64,000 nt of DNA from Streptomyces liliiviolaceus (GCF_018070025.1 NZ_JAGPYQ010000002.1:2046001-2110000), one strand, 5' to 3'. Positions 49,132 to 57,778 are shown, counted from the stretch's first letter. Notes: a model not told the origin generated them from the sequence alone. Numbers and translations: made by a program.

Positions 49132-49169
49132 ACAAAGATCGTTTTAAGTGAGGTCTCATTACCTTGCTG

Positions 49170-49179
49170 ACTTGCAAGT
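49170..49179. promoter_or_regulatory. Perfect 10-bp palindrome between ROK and ABC genes
   Basis: ACTTGCAAGT, in an AT-richer patch about 100 bp before the ABC transporter start and 80 bp before the ROK start. Possible operator for either gene. Confidence 0.3.
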
Positions 49180-49277
49180 ATGCGCATAGAAGGCCGACTT
49201 ACCAGTGAAACAGAGGTCATGCCGGTGCCCTCGTCGATACGGGTCCGCCGTCGGCGTCCCCCTGGCATGCTGCCCCC

Positions 49278-51050
49278 ATGCCGACGACACCGACAGGACT
49301 CCGCGTTCAGGCTCGCCGGCTCACCCAGCGGGTGCGCGGAGCGGGGCGCGTGCTGCACGACGTGTCGGTCGACATCGCCCCCGGACGGATCGTCGTGATC
49401 GCGGGCAGCAGCGGGGCGGGCAAGACGGTCCTGCTGGAATCGCTGGCGGGACTGCGCGCCGCCGACGAGGGAACGGTCCTGCACGACGGCGCCCGACCGG
49501 GCGCGCCGGGACCGGAGTTCGGGTTCGTCCCGCAGGAGGACATCCTGCACCGGGACCTGCCGCTGCACCGGACCCTGGTGTACGCCGCCGGTCTGCGGAT
49601 GCCCGCGGGCACCTCCGCCACGGAGGTCACCGCGGCCGTGGACCGGGTCCTGGTCTCCCTGGGGCTTTCCCACCGGGCGGGCACACCGGTGCGCGCGCTC
49701 AGCGGCGGGGAGCGCAAACGGGCCGGTATCGCCGCCGAGTTGCTCACCGGCCCGAGGGCGCTCTTCCTCGACGAACCGACCTCCGGACTCGATCCGGTGA
49801 CCGGGGCCGCCCTGCTGCGGACCCTGCGTTCGCTGGCCGAGGGCGGCACCACCGTCGTACTGACCACGCACGTCCTCGCCGATCTGCTGCGCGGCGACCA
49901 CGTCGTGTTCCTCTCCCCCGACGGGCAGGTCGCGTACGCGGGTGAACCGGGCCGCCTGTGCGGGGCGTTCGGGGTGGACACGGTGGAGGACGTGTACGGC
50001 GTGGTGGCCGAAGGAGCCGTACCCGTCGGCGCCGTGGCCGCCGGGGGCGCATCCGCCGGCGCCCTGCCCGATGGCGCCGGCTCCGACGGTACGGTCTCCG
50101 ACGGCGCCGGCTCCGACGGTGTGCGGGTCGGACCGGCGCCGGACGGGCCCGCCGTTCCCCGCGCCCGCCCGGCGGCGCGGCCCGTGCCACGGCGGCGCGT
50201 CGGCGCGGTACGGCAGTGGTCCCTGCTCACGCGGCGCGGCAGCGCCCTGCTGCTGCACAGCCGGCTCTCGGTCGCCGTGCTGGCGGGCTCGCCCGTGATG
50301 ATCGTGGCGATGTTCGCGGTGCTCTTCCGCGCGGGGGCGTTCGACCCGGCGGACCCCGATCCGGGGTCCACCGCGATGATCATGTTCTGGATCGCGTTCG
50401 GCGCCTTCTTCTTCGGGCTGACGTACGGGCTGCTGCAGATCTGCACGGAGCTGCCCGTGCTGCGCCGCGAGTGGCTGGCGGGCCTGCGGATCGGCCCGTA
50501 CGTCGCCTCGAAGCTCACGATCATGCTGCCGGTGCTCGCCGCCGCGGACGCCCTGCTGCTCGCCGTGCTGCGCGCCCTGGACCGGCTGCCCGCGGCGGGC
50601 TGGGACGTCTACCTCTCCCTGTTCGTGTCGAGTGTGCTGGCTTCCGCGGCCGCGCTCGCGCTGGGCCTGCTCGCCTCGGCCGCGGTGACCGACCCGGGAC
50701 AGGCGACGCTGATGCTGCCGCTGCTGTGCTTCCCCCAGGTGCTCTTCTCCGGGGCCTTCGTACCCGTTCCCCGGATGACGGCGGCCGGGGAGGCGATCAG
50801 CTGGGCCATGACGAACCGCTGGGCGTTCGAGGCACTCGGCGCGGGGATCGGCCTGGAAGCGCTGTGGCGCGACGGGGCCTCCCGGCTGGGCCCGCCCCTG
50901 CTCGACGCGTACGGCGACTCGTTCGCCGGGCCCGCCCGGCACGGCTGGCTGATCCTGACGGGGTTCACGCTGGTGTTCCTGGCCGCGACCTGGGCGGTCC
51001 TGGTGCGCAAGTGCCGGGGCGGTGTGGTGCGCGACCGGGCGGGAGGCTGA
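49278..51050 (+). CDS. ABCG-like transporter, ATPase fused to ABC2-type permease
   Basis: 590 residues. ATPase domain ~8-225: Walker A 'GSSGAGKT' (~43-50), Q-loop 'FGFVPQED', signature 'LSGGERKR', Walker B 'ALFLDEPTSGLDP', H-loop 'LTTHVL'. A Gly/Ala/Ser/Asp linker with repeated 'GSDG' units (~245-300) leads to six helices of the ABC2 type (~330-585). This ATPase-then-membrane order is that of ABCG (White) half transporters, usually exporters acting as dimers. The substrate is unknown. The gene is alone, divergent from ROK and convergent with the PLP enzyme gene. Confidence 0.92.
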   Translation: MPTTPTGLRVQARRLTQRVRGAGRVLHDVSVDIAPGRIVVIAGSSGAGKTVLLESLAGLRAADEGTVLHDGARPGAPGPEFGFVPQEDILHRDLPLHRTLVYAAGLRMPAGTSATEVTAAVDRVLVSLGLSHRAGTPVRALSGGERKRAGIAAELLTGPRALFLDEPTSGLDPVTGAALLRTLRSLAEGGTTVVLTTHVLADLLRGDHVVFLSPDGQVAYAGEPGRLCGAFGVDTVEDVYGVVAEGAVPVGAVAAGGASAGALPDGAGSDGTVSDGAGSDGVRVGPAPDGPAVPRARPAARPVPRRRVGAVRQWSLLTRRGSALLLHSRLSVAVLAGSPVMIVAMFAVLFRAGAFDPADPDPGSTAMIMFWIAFGAFFFGLTYGLLQICTELPVLRREWLAGLRIGPYVASKLTIMLPVLAAADALLLAVLRALDRLPAAGWDVYLSLFVSSVLASAAALALGLLASAAVTDPGQATLMLPLLCFPQVLFSGAFVPVPRMTAAGEAISWAMTNRWAFEALGAGIGLEALWRDGASRLGPPLLDAYGDSFAGPARHGWLILTGFTLVFLAATWAVLVRKCRGGVVRDRAGG

Positions 51051-51135
51051 GGCACCGCGCCGACCCGTCTCCGGCCCCCGACCGTCGGCCCCGTCCGCCG
51101 GCCCTCGTCCATTCGCTGCAGCCGCCGCCCGTCTC

Positions 51136-52704
51136 TCAGCAGCCGGTTCTCGCCTCCAGACCGGTCGCGCCCGGCACCCGGTCCCGGTAGGTCTCCCGGA
51201 CGAACCTCAGGAACGTGTCGATGTCCCCGGGCTGTGACGACAGGCCGAGCGAGACACGGACCGCGCCCGCCGACGGCAGGCGCAGCAGCTCCAGGTACTC
51301 CTCCAGGGATGTGAGCCGGCGGCGGGCGGCCGAGCGCAGCAGGCGGAGCGGCAGGGCGAAGGCCGCCTCGCCCGCGCCCGGATTGCAGAAGCAGCCCGTG
51401 CGCAGGGAGATGCCGCGCGCGGCGCTGTCGCGGGTGACGACCCGTTCGTCGACGACGCGGCCGTCGGCGTCCAGCAGATTGAGCGCGACGGTTCCGCCGC
51501 GGGCCACGAGGTCGCGCGGGCCGTACACCCTCACCAGCGGAGAGCCGTCGCTGTGCCGCAACGCCGTGAGTCCCGCGAGGAGTTGGGCGGTCAGCTCGGT
51601 CACATGCGTGTGCACCCGCTCCATGCCGACGGCGTCGATCCACTCCAGCCCGGCCGTCACGTCGGGGATGGAGAGGAAGTTGACCGTGCCGTCCTCGAAG
51701 GCCGCCTCGTCGTCGGCGAGGACGTGCCACTGCGCCTGGGCGCTGACCGCGTAGATCGTGCCTCCGGAGAACCAGGGCCGGCGCAGCCGGGCGAGCGCGT
51801 CCCGGCGGGCGATCAGACTGCCGACGCCGGTGGGGTGGCCGAAGACCTTGTACCAGCTGACGACGGTGAAATCGGGGTGGTAGCGGCTCAGATCGAGGGA
51901 GTTGGCGGGGACGAAGGCGGCCGCGTCGAGCAGGACGTCGTAACCGCGCTCCTGGGCCGTCGCGATCCAGGCGAGCGGATGCTGGACGCCGGTGAAATTG
52001 CTCTGCGCCGGGTACGCGAGCAGCCCCTGTCTGCGCTCGCCCGGTCGCGCGGGGCGTCGGCCGACACCGCGTCCGCGTCCGCGCTCGGGCAGAGCTGCCC
52101 GCAGCCGCCGTTCGTCCACGCGGAGACCGGGGCCGTCCACGGGGACGTACGTCGTGCGCGCGCCGCGTGAACGCGCGTACTCCCGCAGGCCGTTGACCGA
52201 GTTGTGGTTGTCCAGCGGCATGACCAGCCTGCTGCGGCGGCTGAAGGGGTACGCCTCGCCGACCAGGCGCAGGGCACCCGTCGCGTTCGGGGTGAAGATC
52301 ACGGCGTATTCGGCCGGGTCGGCGTGGAAGTGGCGGAGCACCGCCCGGCGCGCCCGGGCCAGCAGGAGTCCCGAGGCGCGGGAGGCCGGGCTCTCGGAGT
52401 GCGGGTTCCCGAAGACACCGCCGGTGATCCGTGCGGCGCTCCCCCGGACGAGTGAGGTCGGGGCGAGGCCGGCTCCCGTGTGATCGAGGTAGGTGTGACC
52501 GCCGGCGTCGAGATAGCCGAACTCCTGACTCCTGAGTTCCGCGAGGTCGGTGAGATCGGTGAGATCGGTGGCATGGTGCGTCGGGTCCGCCGGATCCGCC
52601 GGATCCGCGCGTCGCACGGGTTGTGCGCGTCGCGCGGGCTCCTCGGCGCCCATCGCGCGGGCGTCGCCTTCGGGTGTGCGGCCGGTGGTCCCTGTCCTGT
52701 CCAC
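51136..52704 (-). CDS. Class V PLP-dependent enzyme, molybdenum-cofactor-sulfurase-like
   Basis: 522 residues from GTG 52704 (GGGGGAGG upstream). The ~55-residue N-terminus is repetitive ('DPADPADPTHHATDLTDLTDL'). Fold-type I motifs: 'YLDHTGAGLAPTSLV', 'VIFTPNATGALRLVGEAYPF', 'LDAAAFVPANSLDLSRYHPDFTVVSWYKVFGHPTGVGSL' (Schiff-base Lys in 'WYKVFG') and 'ISLRTGCFCNPGAGE' with the catalytic Cys of sulfurases. Members mobilise sulfur from cysteine for the molybdenum cofactor or related uses. No MOSC domain follows. It is alone, so the acceptor is unclear. Confidence 0.88.
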   Translation of the reverse strand: MDRTGTTGRTPEGDARAMGAEEPARRAQPVRRADPADPADPTHHATDLTDLTDLAELRSQEFGYLDAGGHTYLDHTGAGLAPTSLVRGSAARITGGVFGNPHSESPASRASGLLLARARRAVLRHFHADPAEYAVIFTPNATGALRLVGEAYPFSRRSRLVMPLDNHNSVNGLREYARSRGARTTYVPVDGPGLRVDERRLRAALPERGRGRGVGRRPARPGERRQGLLAYPAQSNFTGVQHPLAWIATAQERGYDVLLDAAAFVPANSLDLSRYHPDFTVVSWYKVFGHPTGVGSLIARRDALARLRRPWFSGGTIYAVSAQAQWHVLADDEAAFEDGTVNFLSIPDVTAGLEWIDAVGMERVHTHVTELTAQLLAGLTALRHSDGSPLVRVYGPRDLVARGGTVALNLLDADGRVVDERVVTRDSAARGISLRTGCFCNPGAGEAAFALPLRLLRSAARRRLTSLEEYLELLRLPSAGAVRVSLGLSSQPGDIDTFLRFVRETYRDRVPGATGLEARTGC

Positions 52705-52804
52705 GGATCCTCCCCCAAGAAACCGGGCCCGCCCCGCTAGCCAGGGCGGGGCGCCGTCCTCCTCACATCATGCTGAGATCCGCCCGCACAGGAAGGGGTT
52801 GCCG

Positions 52805-52921
52805 ATGAACGGCGCGTCCGCCCCCGCCCGGACGCGCAGGGACGACCGCCCGGTCGCGGGGGCCGGGGGCCTGCGCGACGATGCGTGGGGGGGCAGGGGA
52901 AGGGGCCGGACGAAGGAGTGA
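52805..52921 (+). CDS. Possible 38-residue small ORF before the DNA ligase gene
   Basis: ATG 52805 with AGGAAGGGG ~7 bp upstream; stop at 52921, 6 bp before the ligase ATG. The product is very basic and Gly/Arg-rich. It could be a leader peptide that couples translation to the ligase, or simply the ligase 5' region. No homology is recognised. Confidence 0.3.
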   Translation: MNGASAPARTRRDDRPVAGAGGLRDDAWGGRGRGRTKE

Positions 52922-52927
52922 ACGGCG

Positions 52928-53935
52928 ATGACCGACCTGCTGGGCTCCCTGCCCGAGGACCAGGCGCGGCTGCTCCGTCACGCGGTTCCCGGCGTCGAGC
53001 TCGCCTCCCGGCCGATGCTCGCCACGCTCAGCGACCGGCGCGACTTCCCCGGGGACTGGATCTTCGAGCGCAAACTCGACGGCGTCCGCGTGCTGGCGGT
53101 GCGCGAGGGGGAACGGGTCCGTCTGCTCTCGCGCGCCGGCAACCGCCTCGACGCGACCTACCCGGAGATCGTGGACGCGCTCGCCGCCCAGCCCTGCACG
53201 GACTTCACCGTGGACGGGGAGATCGTCGCGTTCACGCGGGGCCGCACCGACTTCGCCCGTCTTCAGCAGCGCATGGGACTCACCCGCCGCCGGGACGTCG
53301 AGGCGAGCGAGGTCGCCGTGACGTACTGCCTCTTCGATCTGCTCGGGCTGGAGGGCGCGGACACGACACGGCTGCCGCTGCGCACCCGCAAGTCGCTGCT
53401 CCGTCGCGCCCTGACCTACCGCGCGCCGCTGCGCCTGACGACCCACCGCAACGAGGGAGGCGCCGATCTCCTGGCCGACGCCTGCGCCCGCGGCTGGGAG
53501 GGGCTCATCGCCAAGCGCGCCAACAGCCCTTATTCGCCCCGCCGTTCACCGGACTGGCTCAAGCTGAAGTGTTCCCTGGAGCAGGAGTTCGTGATCGGCG
53601 GGTTCAGCGCACCGGGCGGCAGCCGCGCCGGGTTCGGCGCCCTGCTCCTGGGCCACTTCGAGGGCGAGGACCTGCGGTACGCGGGCAAGGTGGGTACGGG
53701 GTTCGACCGCCGTACGCTCCTCGCGCTGCGGGGCGCCCTGGACCAACTAGCCCTGCCCGCCTCGCCGTTCACCGACCGGGTACGTGAGGCGGGCGCCCAC
53801 TGGGCCGAGCCGGCACTGGTCGCGCAGATCGCGTTCACGGAGTGGACGCGGGACGGCATGCTCCGCCATCCGCGCTTCCTCGGACTGCGCTACGACAAGC
53901 CGCCGCGGGACGTCGTCCGCGAGAGGCCGTCGTAG
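52928..53935 (+). CDS. ATP-dependent DNA ligase (LigC / LigD-ligase-domain type)
   Basis: 335 residues. Adenylation domain: motif I 'ERKLDGVR' with the AMP-accepting Lys49, 'RLLSRAGNRL' (motif Ia), 'TVDGEIVAF' (III), 'CLFDLLGL' (IIIa), 'WEGLIAKRANSPY' (IV) and 'DWLKLKCSLEQEFVIGGFSAPGG' (V). An OB-fold runs ~235-325. Length and motifs match stand-alone ligases that act with Ku and LigD-type polymerases in end joining or base-excision repair. Neither a Ku nor a LigD polymerase gene is in the window. Confidence 0.94.
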   Translation: MTDLLGSLPEDQARLLRHAVPGVELASRPMLATLSDRRDFPGDWIFERKLDGVRVLAVREGERVRLLSRAGNRLDATYPEIVDALAAQPCTDFTVDGEIVAFTRGRTDFARLQQRMGLTRRRDVEASEVAVTYCLFDLLGLEGADTTRLPLRTRKSLLRRALTYRAPLRLTTHRNEGGADLLADACARGWEGLIAKRANSPYSPRRSPDWLKLKCSLEQEFVIGGFSAPGGSRAGFGALLLGHFEGEDLRYAGKVGTGFDRRTLLALRGALDQLALPASPFTDRVREAGAHWAEPALVAQIAFTEWTRDGMLRHPRFLGLRYDKPPRDVVRERPS

Positions 53936-54017
53936 GGGCGGGACAGGGCTCGGGGAGCGCTCCTCGAAGTGGTCCCCGGCGGTCGGGCAGGACACGGAGG
54001 TCAGCGGGACACGGCAG

Positions 54018-54707
54018 TCAGCACGTCCGTTCGGCCCTGATGACCACCAGCTCCTCGTTCTCCTCGCATGCCGCGATCCGGCCGGACTCCCTCAGCCACG
54101 GCAGACGCGAGCGGAGGACGGGCCCGAACGGGATGTACGCCCGGTCGCCGACCGTGGCCCGCAGTCCCGATCCGGCCAGCCGGTCCAGGGTCTCGTCGGT
54201 GCCGCTCAGCCCCGACTGGGCGATGAGCAGGACACCGCCGGGCCGCAGGACGCGCGGCGCATCGGCGCAGATGCGGTCCAGGATCGCCCGCCCGTCGAGC
54301 CCGGCGTTCCAGGCCCGCTCACGGCTGTGGCCGGCCGACTGCCGCGACGGCGGCGTGGGAACGTACGGCGGATTGCTGATGATCAGGTCGAAGGACCGTC
54401 CCCGTACGGGCTCCAGGAGGTCGCCGCGGTGGACCGTGAGGCGCTGCCGGGACCGCAGGGCGTTGAGCCGGGCGGTGAGCACGGCCCGCCAGGCGATGTC
54501 GACCGCCGTGACACGTGCGCCCTTTCGCGCGGCACAGATGGCCAGGGTTCCGGTGCCGGTCCCGAGATCGAGGACCTCCATGCCGGGGGCGGGGCCCTCG
54601 CGGTAGAGCGCCCGGGCCAGCAGGAAGGTGTCGGCCTGCGGCGCGTAGACGCCCGGGGGCGCCATCAGAGGGCCGGGCGGGCGCGTCGGATCGACGAGAA
54701 AAGCCAT
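54018..54707 (-). CDS. NPPY-motif methyltransferase (HemK/PrmC-like)
   Basis: 229 residues from ATG 54707 (GGAGGA 8 bp upstream); the longer frame to 54818 has no site. SAM-binding 'VLDLGTGTGTLAICAARKGARVTAVDI' (~46-72) and the catalytic 'FDLIISNPPYVPTPP' motif of N6-adenine/N5-glutamine methyltransferases. It lacks the helical N-terminal domain of PrmC and resembles the short eukaryote Mtq2-like forms. A release-factor or protein glutamine target is possible but not shown. Confidence 0.9.
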   Translation of the reverse strand: MAFLVDPTRPPGPLMAPPGVYAPQADTFLLARALYREGPAPGMEVLDLGTGTGTLAICAARKGARVTAVDIAWRAVLTARLNALRSRQRLTVHRGDLLEPVRGRSFDLIISNPPYVPTPPSRQSAGHSRERAWNAGLDGRAILDRICADAPRVLRPGGVLLIAQSGLSGTDETLDRLAGSGLRATVGDRAYIPFGPVLRSRLPWLRESGRIAACEENEELVVIRAERTC

Positions 54708-54967
54708 GAGGGAAGTCCTCCGTCCGAGCGCCCCTGTCGGGTGCGGGAGGTGGGTGCACACGGCCGGTGAACGCCTGGTCGGGCACGTCTTTGCAGCGGT
54801 CGAGTGCCCATGGATCACTCCTCCACACCTCTTCCGCCACGGACGCCTCGCAGGTGGCGGCCGGTGACGGGCGGTGGCGCCCCGTCGTGCGGACGCGGCA
54901 ACGCCCCCGGCGGTCGCGGCGGGAACCGGTGACCGTTCGGGGGCGTACTCGCGAATGGGCCGACGCT

Positions 54968-55141
54968 CTACCGGCCGGACTGCTTCATGTGGCCGGCGGC
55001 CCGGTCCTTGAGCTCCTCGGCCTTGCCCGCCATCTGCTCGCCCCGGCCCTCGCCCTCCATGGACTTGTCGTCCATGGCCTTGCCGGTGGCCTCCTTCATC
55101 TTGCCCTTCATCTGCTTGGCCTTGCTCTTCGCCTTGCTCAT
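54968..55141 (-). CDS. CsbD-like stress protein
   Basis: 57 residues from ATG 55141; the longer frame to 55309 is out of character. A Lys/Glu/Met-rich amphipathic helix-pair: 'AKQMKGKMKEATGKAMDDKSMEGEGRGEQMAGKAEELKDRAAGHMKQ', with 'KMKEATGKAM' and 'GKAEELKDRA' as in CsbD. CsbD genes belong to the SigB general-stress regulon in other bacteria. A GGTT-N14-GGGTGA element lies ~40 bp upstream. Confidence 0.88.
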   Translation of the reverse strand: MSKAKSKAKQMKGKMKEATGKAMDDKSMEGEGRGEQMAGKAEELKDRAAGHMKQSGR

Positions 55142-55178
55142 GGTGTTCCGCCTTCGTACGGGGGTTGGACTGCCGTCT

Positions 55179-55202
55179 TCACCCTGCGCCCCACGGGCAA
55201 CC
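55179..55202 (-). promoter_or_regulatory. SigB-type promoter candidate for csbD
   Basis: Minus-strand GGTT (55202-55199), 14 bp, GGGTGA (55184-55179), ~38 bp before the start codon. The consensus of Streptomyces SigB-group factors is GNNTN14-16GGGTAY, so the -10 has one or two mismatches. Confidence 0.45.
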
Positions 55203-55339
55203 TTCGCAATCCGTGAGCTTCCGTGACCCTGGGTGACGAGCGCCCGCTCTGAACGAGACACTCGACCCGTACGGACCCGCCCTGCGGCCGGGATATGACC
55301 CACCACCATGACAAGGGCGTTTTGTTCAGGCCCTGTTGG

Positions 55340-56305
55340 TTACTTCGGTGAGTGGCAGGCCGCTGGCAAACCGCTCCCGGGAGGGTTCGGCAGTGAGCTC
55401 GCCACACAGCCGCCCGGCTCGGGAGCACCACCCCGGGGCGGGCGGCTGGGTTCGTGGGACCCGGCCGTCCGGGTATGCCCCCGGTCACTGTCCTCGTCGT
55501 GTTCGTGATCGGCGAGCGCCTCGTCGCGCACCTTCGCGCAGCAGCCGCTGAGCAGCCGGGAGACATGCATCTGCGAGATGCCCAGGTGCTCCGCGATGCT
55601 CCCCTGGGTCATCCCCCTGAAGAAGCGCAGATAGAGGATGGTCCGCTCGCGCTCGGGGAGCGCCGCGATACAGGGCTTCACCGCCTCGCGGTCGATGACC
55701 AGGTCGAATCCGGTGTCGGACTCTCCGAGGGCGTCCCCGAGCGCGTAACCGTCGTCGCTGCCGGGCAGTTCGGCGTCGAGGGACAGGGCGGTGAAGCTGT
55801 CGAGGGCTTCGAATCCGGCCCGTACGTCGTCCTCGGTCATCTGTGCGTGCGCGGCGATCTCGGCGACGGTCGGTCTGCGGCCCGGGATGGCCTGCGACAG
55901 TTCCTTCGCGGCGGCGCGGACCCGGTTGCGCAGGTCCTGGACGCGCCGCGGCACGTGCAGAACCCACATGTGGTCGCGGAAGTGGCGCTTGATCTCACCG
56001 GTGATGGTCGGGATGGCGTAGCTCTCGAAGGCGCTGCCGCGCTCGGGGTCGTAGCGGTCGACGGCCTTGACGAGGCCGAGCGCCGCCACCTGGGCGAGAT
56101 CCTCGGTGGACTCGCCCCTCCCCCGGTACCGCATGGCGATCCTGTTCGCCATGGGCAGCCAGTCCCGCACCAGGTCGTCGCGCAGGGTCTGCCGGTCGGC
56201 CCCTTCGGGAAGGGCCGCGAGCCGTTCGAAGGCCGCGGCCGTGTCGGGGGCGTCGTCATGGGGATGCTGCTTCGTCCTGACGGTGATTGGCATGCTGCGT
56301 CGCAT
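55340..56305 (-). CDS. SigB/SigF/SigG-family RNA polymerase sigma factor
   Basis: 321 residues from ATG 56305 (ATG 56293 also possible). Region 2 'YRGRGESTEDLAQVAALGLVKAVDRYDPERGSAFESYAIPTITGEIKRHFRDHMWVLHVPRRVQDL' is the SigB/F signature. Region 3 is at ~145-195 and region 4 'LPERERTILYLRFFRGMTQGSIAEHLGISQMHVSRLLSGC' at ~220-265. A disordered His/Asp- and Pro-rich tail of ~55 residues is unusual. It directs stress or sporulation transcription and is normally held by an anti-sigma kinase; no anti-sigma gene is adjacent. Genes with GGGTNN promoters lie on both sides. Confidence 0.95.
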   Translation of the reverse strand: MRRSMPITVRTKQHPHDDAPDTAAAFERLAALPEGADRQTLRDDLVRDWLPMANRIAMRYRGRGESTEDLAQVAALGLVKAVDRYDPERGSAFESYAIPTITGEIKRHFRDHMWVLHVPRRVQDLRNRVRAAAKELSQAIPGRRPTVAEIAAHAQMTEDDVRAGFEALDSFTALSLDAELPGSDDGYALGDALGESDTGFDLVIDREAVKPCIAALPERERTILYLRFFRGMTQGSIAEHLGISQMHVSRLLSGCCAKVRDEALADHEHDEDSDRGHTRTAGSHEPSRPPRGGAPEPGGCVASSLPNPPGSGLPAACHSPK

Positions 56306-56584
56306 CTCCCTCAGAGGGTGCTCACGGAACAGTCACCGTGGGAGGGCGCGCAAACGGGCCCGGCCGGGACACAACCGAGGTCTGGTTCACCAGCTCCCGC
56401 GGACGTGCCTCCAGTCCGAAGCACTGTGGATATTTTTCCCCGAAGCGGACATCCCCAAACTTTTCATTACATAACATGACTTTACGATTTTCGCCGCTTC
56501 TGCAAATAAATATCCCATCCACACCACTATGACGTGGTAGGGAACAGCTATTCGGGGAACCCAGCCACCCAGGAGGTGGAGGCC
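56306..56584. other. Divergent intergenic region with an AT-rich patch
   Basis: The stretch ~56430-56525 is markedly AT-rich for this genome (poly-T and ATAAATA-like runs), just upstream of the hydrophobic-protein gene, and probably holds its promoter. I could not identify clear hexamers. Confidence 0.5.
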
Positions 56585-56755
56585 ATGGTTCCGATTCTCT
56601 TGGTCCTGCTGCTGGTCCTGATCCTTTTCGGGGCCGGATTCGCCGTGAAAGTGCTCTGGTGGATCGCGATCGCGGTGCTCGTCATCTGGTTGCTCGGCTT
56701 CCTGATGCGGGGCACGACGGGCTCGGGAGGCAGGTCACGCTGGTACAGATGGTGA
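56585..56755 (+). CDS. Small hydrophobic membrane protein
   Basis: 56 residues from ATG 56585 (AGGAGG at 56571-56576). Two membrane helices ('PILLVLLLVLILFGAGFAV' and 'LWWIAIAVLVIWLLGFLM') and a basic, aromatic end 'GGRSRWYRW'. This short type is common in Streptomyces and is often annotated simply as hydrophobic protein. It sits between the sigma factor and a gene with a SigB-type promoter, so a membrane stress role is plausible. Confidence 0.85.
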   Translation: MVPILLVLLLVLILFGAGFAVKVLWWIAIAVLVIWLLGFLMRGTTGSGGRSRWYRW

Positions 56756-56855
56756 GGGAGAGCCGCATCGAGCCGGCTCCCGGACACACGCCGTCCGGGA
56801 GCCGTCGCTCGTTCCGGTCCGGGCCGGCGGGCGGGCCGCCGGGCGCGGAACCCCT

Positions 56856-56879
56856 GTTTCGGCTGGTGGGGCCGGGTAC
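56856..56879 (+). promoter_or_regulatory. SigB-type promoter, GTTT-N14-GGGTAC
   Basis: GTTT (56856-56859), 14-bp spacer, GGGTAC (56874-56879): a full match to the stress-sigma consensus. The downstream ATG is only 10 bp away (56889), so the transcript has almost no leader. Confidence 0.75.
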
Positions 56880-56888
56880 TCGGGGGAA

Positions 56889-57248
56889 ATGGACTTCAAC
56901 GCGACACCCCTGGCCGCTTCCGGCGCCGCCGTGGGCGGAATCGTGCCGTTCCTGATCGGCGTCATCCTCGTCGGCGGCCTGATCTGGGCCGTGGTGTGGG
57001 GCCGTCGGCAGCGCTCCCGCCAGCCCGCGCCGCCCCGCCCCGAGGAACAGCCCCGCCTTCCGGACTCCGGGCCGGTCGGCCCGGTGACCGAGCAGCGCGA
57101 GCCCGACGGGATCGCCGAGGGCCAGGACCGCCTGACCCCGCACCAACTGGGCGGCGACTCCTCGCACCGCTCGGCCGACCAGGAACGCCCGACCTGGAGC
57201 GACAACGACAGTGGAGGCTTCGGCAGCGGAGGCCCCGGGCGCACCTGA
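56889..57248 (+). CDS. DUF6479 family membrane-anchored protein
   Basis: 119 residues from ATG 56889 (GGGGGA just before). One N-terminal membrane helix ('AAVGGIVPFLIGVILVGGLIWAVVWG'), then a basic stop-transfer and a Pro/Glu-rich tail with 'PPRPEEQPRLPDSGPVGPVTEQREPDG', the DUF6479 signature. The function is unknown. The promoter directly upstream links it to the general-stress response and so to the sigma factor nearby. Confidence 0.85.
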   Translation: MDFNATPLAASGAAVGGIVPFLIGVILVGGLIWAVVWGRRQRSRQPAPPRPEEQPRLPDSGPVGPVTEQREPDGIAEGQDRLTPHQLGGDSSHRSADQERPTWSDNDSGGFGSGGPGRT

Positions 57249-57268
57249 CCCGCGCCCTGCTCACGCCC

Positions 57269-57330
57269 GCACACGCAGGCACGCACCCACGTACGTACGT
57301 AGGCACGCACGCCAGCACGCCAGCGCGCCG
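57269..57330. repeat. Short-period CACG/ACGT repeat tract
   Basis: A low-complexity run of CACGCA, GGCACGCA and (ACGT)3 at 57289-57300, followed by CACGCCAG copies, between the DUF6479 and VOC genes. Slippage-prone. Confidence 0.7.
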
Positions 57331-57380
57331 GACGACGAAAAGGCCACCCGGACCCCGCGGGCATCTGCTTCACTCGGCGC

Positions 57381-57749
57381 ATGCTGAAGATCGGGTCCGT
57401 CGTACTGGGTGTGTCGGACGTCCGGCGCGCCGCCGCGTTCTGGACGCAGGCGCTCGGCTACGAGCCGCGCGAGGCGGCCGAGGACGACTGGGTGGTGCTG
57501 GTCCCCGTGGACGGCACCGGCTTCCAGGTGTCCCTCGGCCTGAGCGACACACCGGTGCAGGAACATCCCCGGGTCCACCTCGACCTGTACGCCGGCGACG
57601 CCGCCGACCAGGCCGCCGAGGTCGAGCGGCTGGTGTCCCTCGGCGCGCGGCGGGTCGACTGGGACCTGTATCCCGAGGATCCGGACTTCGTCGTCCTCGC
57701 GGACCCCGACGGGAACCGCTTCTGCGTCATCGACACAGGGCGCGGCTGA
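57381..57749 (+). CDS. VOC-family (glyoxalase/bleomycin-resistance fold) protein
   Basis: 122 residues with the two beta-alpha-beta-beta-beta modules: 'KIGSVVLGVSDVRRAAAFWTQALGYEP' and 'HLDLYAGDAADQAAEVERLVSLGARRVDWDLYPEDPDFVVLADPDGNRFCVID'. Metal-binding His and Glu positions are partly replaced, so the activity is unknown; the mononuclear-metal dioxygenase/glyoxalase family is broad. No ribosome site is seen before the ATG. Confidence 0.9.
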   Translation: MLKIGSVVLGVSDVRRAAAFWTQALGYEPREAAEDDWVVLVPVDGTGFQVSLGLSDTPVQEHPRVHLDLYAGDAADQAAEVERLVSLGARRVDWDLYPEDPDFVVLADPDGNRFCVIDTGRG

Positions 57750-57778
57750 TCCGGCGACCACCGCCGCGTCCGGAGTGG

